From NCBI GenBank assembly GCA_000969725.1, contig JXSR01S010045.1: a stretch of 22,607 nucleotides of DNA; one strand, written 5' to 3'. The stretch is from Ophiothrix spiculata (Eukaryota > Echinodermata > Ophiuroidea > Amphilepidida > Ophiotrichidae). The translations under genes were made by a program, and so were the position numbers. A model generated the notes under the pieces. The model made no database searches and was not told the origin of the DNA. It saw only the letters and a list, made by a program, of their open reading frames with translations. The first letter of the stretch is position 1, and the number at the start of each line of letters is the position of its first letter. Shown here in pieces: positions 18,628 to 22,607 of this stretch.

Positions 18628-19256
18628 TTACTTGCATTTATAATTGTATCAAACTTGATAAACAAAAAACAAACAAATACAAAAGACAAAACTTCTGCAT
18701 ATGGTAAAAAGGGTAACGGTAAAGGAGACGGTCTGTTTGTATTGCACAATCCCTTTTTCGAAGCGAATGGACCTGACCCCATAACACAACTTCAACCAAT
18801 GTCTCAGATATACTTTTAGAAGCATGGTAAGTAGACATGCTTACTTAAACTCTGTTGTATTTATTTATTTTTATTTTTTGATGTATTTATTATTTTTATT
18901 CTTATTTATTTATTTTTTTCCCTCTTAATATTTGCATTAGAGGATTGGGAGTATACAATAATCAGTTATCTGAGGTAGAATTAGTTATCCAAAAATTTTC
19001 TAATATTTTTTTCCATACATTTCTTATATAGTCTTCTTAAGGACAAAACAAAGTTTTGCTTAATACATTAATGATATACAACAAATATTTGTATTTCTCT
19101 CTGAAAATTAATGACAGAATTTTTATAGTGATTACTTTGTATGATTACTTTTTTCTCTGCTTATACCTTATCTTTATCACCCTTGCACATATCTACAAGG
19201 GTAATCAAACACAATACAAATTTCAACACCAACGAAACTTCCCATGCCCGTTTATT
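18628..19256. other. Non-coding, with TTTA-rich low-complexity tract
   Basis: A (TTTA)-rich tract is at about 18856-18921. Short frames here show no domain. Confidence 0.5.
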
Positions 19257-19260
19257 TTAA

Positions 19261-19598
19261 AGGTGTAGGCTCCGATCACATTCTCATCCCCCTGGGCTCA
19301 ACCGGAAGTAGTATATTTTTGATACCATATCAAAAAACCATATTTTTCTGACACTAAATCCAAAATTTCACCTCCTTTATACTTTTGGAGATATAGCATA
19401 AAATGTAAAATTATTGGTATACCTATTTTCGTTTGTATTTTCATAACCGCCTCATCCCCAGGGTTGCATACTTTCTTTTGCCTCTCAAGAGAAAACAAGA
19501 AGCAAGCTGAGGTTTAAATTTAACAATATGCATTCCAGAGGTCAAGGTCAATCAGTTTAAACTAAATAATACACATGCAAAAATGGGAACCTACACCT
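19261..19598. mobile_element. TTAA MITE, family 2, copy 2 (inverted)
   Basis: Reverse-complement relative of 8698-9044, with ends AGGTGTAGG(C/T)TCC and TTAA flanks at 19257-19260 and 19599-19602. The minus frame at 19298-19498 lies inside it and is not a gene. Confidence 0.92.
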
Positions 19599-19602
19599 TT
19601 AA

Positions 19603-20660
19603 TCATGATCAATGAGAAAATGCGAATATATTGTTTATTTTCTTTTTTAAACAGGAAATGCAAAACAATGTTGTCAGTTATTCTTAATTGTTTGTATTTT
19701 ATTATTATTTGTTAAGAGGAGGATATTGTTATTTAAGCCAACATTAATAGTTGACCCATCGTCCTCATGACCTCCTGTAAGACGACAACCGGTCTGGTTT
19801 TCGATAAAAGAACAGCATAATCTGTAAAATCACTGGGTTTTGTTCGCGGATTCAGACTCTCAGCCTACTGACTAATAATAATGATAATCATAATGGCGCC
19901 GGTATCTACCTGAAGACGCTCATAGAACTAGCCTAATATTATTACGCCATAAATAGTCATCACAACCGAAAACTAGATTTTGACTGTAGTCAAAGCCAAT
20001 TTGGCGCTATGAGCACCTAGATGTAATTTTCCCCAACAGCTCCCCAGATGCTTTTGGGTCGACGGAGCAATCGATATTATGGGGGTGCCCCAGATTCAGT
20101 GGGGATTTTTTGAAATAAATATGCTACGGTGCTCTTTTTTTTTGTCAATATAACTATGAACAAAAGAATTGTGAACAAACCATTGTTAACTAATTTGGTT
20201 AAGGTTGTTATCGGTTGCTTCGGTTGCTTTTTCCGAAATCATACATACTATATTGCCTTGAAACGTTGAATGCCCTTTAATAAGAAAATTATAACGGCCC
20301 AAAACTTTTGACCCTTACATACGCGTCGCCTCCAGAATGGGACCCCCACCGGACACCAACCTCCGAATCATGGTCTTTTATACAGCAACTGAACTTACAG
20401 TTACTCGGAGTCAGTTAGTGCTGCTTTTAATAAATTTAGCGCCAAAACTATATTAAGGGTTTTATTATCTCTTATTTTTGTAAAACGAGGGTTTCAAGCG
20501 TAATAATCATTTATGTAATAACCTTGGTGATGATTGATTGCCCATTAGGCATTACGAGCTTTATTACTAGACAATTTTACCAACTCATTTCAAGTGAAAT
20601 CTAATATCATCAGGGTATATCACATGACACACAGATGCAGGTCATTGTGTGATAGGTCTC
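19603..20660. other. Non-coding stretch
   Basis: No gene recognised on either strand and no clear repeat. It has more mixed composition than its surroundings at about 19740-20100. Confidence 0.45.
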
Positions 20661-20805
20661 GAGTTTTCTTCCTTCCTTCCTCTTTTTCGTCCTTCTTTCT
20701 CTTTTCCTACTATTTCCAAATTTTCTACTCCTCAATATCTCCTCTTGTTTCTCTATTTCTCTTCCTTTTTTCTTCACATAATCCATTTCCTCTTCTCCTT
20801 CAAAA
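20661..20805. repeat. Polypyrimidine tract on plus strand
   Basis: About 145 bases almost free of G, built of CTTCC, TTCTCTT and similar blocks. The plus frame over it (Ser/Phe-rich) is an artefact of composition. Confidence 0.8.
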
Positions 20806-20988
20806 TTAGTTCTACTACAATTTAGATATCATAAGATTGAGCAGACTTTTAATGATCCCCTTCGGACACGAAGGAAAATTGCTCGAGCAAAAAATATTTT
20901 GTATGCTTATTATAACTATTATGGATAATGATACGTGATTAAAAAAAGGAAAAAATAATTACCTCATCAATTATGCAAATTAGGGCCT
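20806..20988. other. Short non-coding spacer
   Basis: Contains a small hairpin, CTTCG and CGAAG arms, at about 20860-20873. Nothing else recognised. Confidence 0.45.
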
Positions 20989-21017
20989 GTGTACAATTGT
21001 ACACATTATGACGTCAT
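20989..21017. repeat. Perfect 16-bp dyad next to a CRE-type palindrome
   Basis: GTGTACAATTGTACAC (20989-21004) is its own reverse complement; three bases later ATGACGTCAT (21008-21017) is another perfect palindrome and contains the CRE octamer. Confidence 0.9.
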
Positions 21018-21570
21018 TTACAAGGTTGTTATTGGATACAAGTGATGACAATAACACTTGATGAAATTTTTAAAACAACAACTGTAAACCTTTTTTAATT
21101 TGTTCTGTTTTCTTCAAATATTAGTATATATGTTTTTTTCCATGTTTCTACACAATCACTTGATAAGGCCCTACAACTGGTGAACATGTAATGTTGTTTA
21201 GTAGCGATATTGGACCAAACATAAAATTCTCATGCGTAATTGTCCCCTCCTTTAACATATCTGTAGGATTTAACTGTTATTTATTTGGTATGGAATGCTA
21301 AGAAACATTTTATCTTTGGACAGACAGACAAATACCATTAACACATGTGACAATTTTGTTATCAACACCACCCCAAACGGTTCATTTAGGCACACCGCCC
21401 AGTTTACCCCTGAATATCTCTGTAATAAGAGAGCTATTACCAGCTCTATTACCACAAAATGTATCCAGAGGAAATGTAACTGAATAAAACTAAGCCTTAA
21501 ACATAACAAATTAAAATTATTCAAAACAATTCACAAAGTTATCAAATAATTCCAAAAAATAAGATAAGTC
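21018..21570. other. Non-coding stretch between dyads
   Basis: No convincing gene. Overlapping short frames near 21270-21524 on both strands show no domain. Confidence 0.45.
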
Positions 21571-21575
21571 ACAGT

Positions 21576-21644
21576 GTGTACAATTGTACGCAAAAAATTT
21601 GGCGTATATTTACTCGGTGAAACACACTGTGTACGAATGTACAC
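21576..21644. repeat. Two further GTGTAC...GTACAC dyads
   Basis: GTGTACAATTGTACG at 21576-21590 and GTGTACGAATGTACAC at 21629-21644, near copies of the dyad at 20989. Confidence 0.85.
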
Positions 21645-22000
21645 ACCGGTTTTCAAAAAAATTCTACACTAAATGTGGTTGAAGCATTTAGACAAAAATA
21701 GTATTATATGTGTTCTATAGATCTTTTTCTATCAGCCTGACTAGATTTGAATGTCTTCTTTCAGTTTCTGACATTTGATTTGAAATTACTCCGCCAGAGT
21801 GATTCGCCGAATATTGGCCTGATCCCAGTTTTTTGCCAATTCATAATTGTAGGGCGGTAATGACATTACTATGTTCAGCGTTTCTAAAAATGAAAACTTT
21901 CCAGGTAATACTATGCTGAATTTTTGACTATTTGTAGGATACATGCCGTACTTTCACCCCATAATGCTCGTTTATTCATCTCAGAATTTTAACTCATTTC
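21645..22000. other. Non-coding stretch
   Basis: No gene recognised. May be the outer part of the inverted-repeat element that follows, but similarity to the far side is weak. Confidence 0.4.
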
Positions 22001-22488
22001 ACTCATCACGAAGAATCTGAAAAAAGTTTACTTTTACCAATCTCCGTAGTATGGTTAATGAGTTATATCCAAAAACGTGAAAGGTCATGAGGGGTCACGA
22101 TCAAAATCGTCGGATTTTTTTTCTAAATGGTCTCAAATTGTTTCTCTTGCAAAACTATCAACACAAAGTATTTAGCAAAGGCTCAGATGTACAATTGCTT
22201 TGGTTACAGATCAAAATAAATTTATAATGGTAAATATGAACTTTGTTTTGCCTAATACCATAGCAACCACTGATCTAAAGCACTTTAAACTATTACTTCA
22301 TGTAGACACTTTTGGGAAAGGAACATTTTGAGACCATTTTGAAGAAAATCTGACAATGTTGAATTGTGTGTCTCCCATAGGACCTGATTGCGTGACCCCT
22401 GATATAACCTTTCACATAAGGGATATAACTCATTAACAATACTTCGGAGATAGTAAAAGTATACTTTTTCTGATTCTTCGTGATGAGT
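22001..22488. repeat. Long inverted repeat, probable MITE
   Basis: Left arm 22001-22141 and right arm about 22323-22488 are inverted copies: ACTCATCACGAAGAATC, GTTAATGAGTTATATCC, GTGAAAGGT, GGGGTCACG and ATGGTCTCAAA occur in the same order on the opposite strands. The loop is about 181 bases. The minus frame at 22285-22515 overlaps the right arm and is not a gene. Element ends and target duplication could not be fixed. Confidence 0.8.
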
Positions 22489-22607
22489 GGAACACAATAG
22501 AATGGTTTTTAACATGATTTTACCAATTTTGAAATTTTATCCCCTGTTTTGGCAGCCATTTTGTTTTATGCAAATGAATCGCTGTTCCACCAAGTAGATT
22601 TTTCTAG

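Noticed and set aside
20594..20809. Plus frame rich in Ser, Phe and Leu, signal-peptide-like
   Set aside because: Hydrophobic content is produced by the polypyrimidine tract.

Overview
This is a metazoan nuclear window, AT-rich and almost entirely non-coding. The cues are an animal-type class A GPCR, L2-like and other LINE fragments, and many short inverted-repeat (MITE-like) elements. I see no operons, Shine-Dalgarno sites, phage genes or CRISPR. The mix of L2-like LINEs, TTAA-flanked MITEs and a FEN-like transposon protein would suit a marine invertebrate, perhaps a hemichordate or echinoderm, but the sequence does not fix the species.

Layout. Positions 1-684 (minus) hold the only gene that looks intact: the first 228 codons of a rhodopsin-like GPCR that runs off the left edge, with an in-frame stop just upstream of its ATG. 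Positions 1532-6428 are one decayed DNA transposon with long terminal inverted repeats. It carries a broken minus-strand gene for a protein with a FEN/XPG-like (PIN-fold) nuclease region and a cysteine-rich CXC tail. A 5'-truncated LINE (2361-3666) landed inside that gene and left a perfect 9-bp target duplication (2352-2360 and 3667-3675), so the original reading frame across the insertion can be read exactly.

Positions 6430-16680 contain no convincing gene but a dense set of nested non-autonomous elements: a TTAA MITE (7605-7915); a degenerate tandem duplication whose second unit took in a TA-flanked MITE (8578-9119) that in turn took in a TTAA MITE (8698-9044); a double-foldback element (11402-11547); a 1.9-kb TTAA element (11565-13451) containing a hAT-like insertion (11911-12921); and two neighbouring foldbacks (15130-15589, 15696-16161).

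Positions 16665-18627 hold the 3' ends of two unrelated LINEs on the plus strand, both broken. A second copy of the 8698-9044 MITE family lies inverted at 19261-19598. The right end has pyrimidine-rich DNA, three copies of a GTGTACAATTGTACAC-type dyad and a long inverted repeat (22001-22488).

The genes do not form a pathway. The most notable system is the transposon at 1532-6428 with its FEN-like/CXC protein and its terminal repeats full of AAGATGGC(G/C)GC-type motifs.
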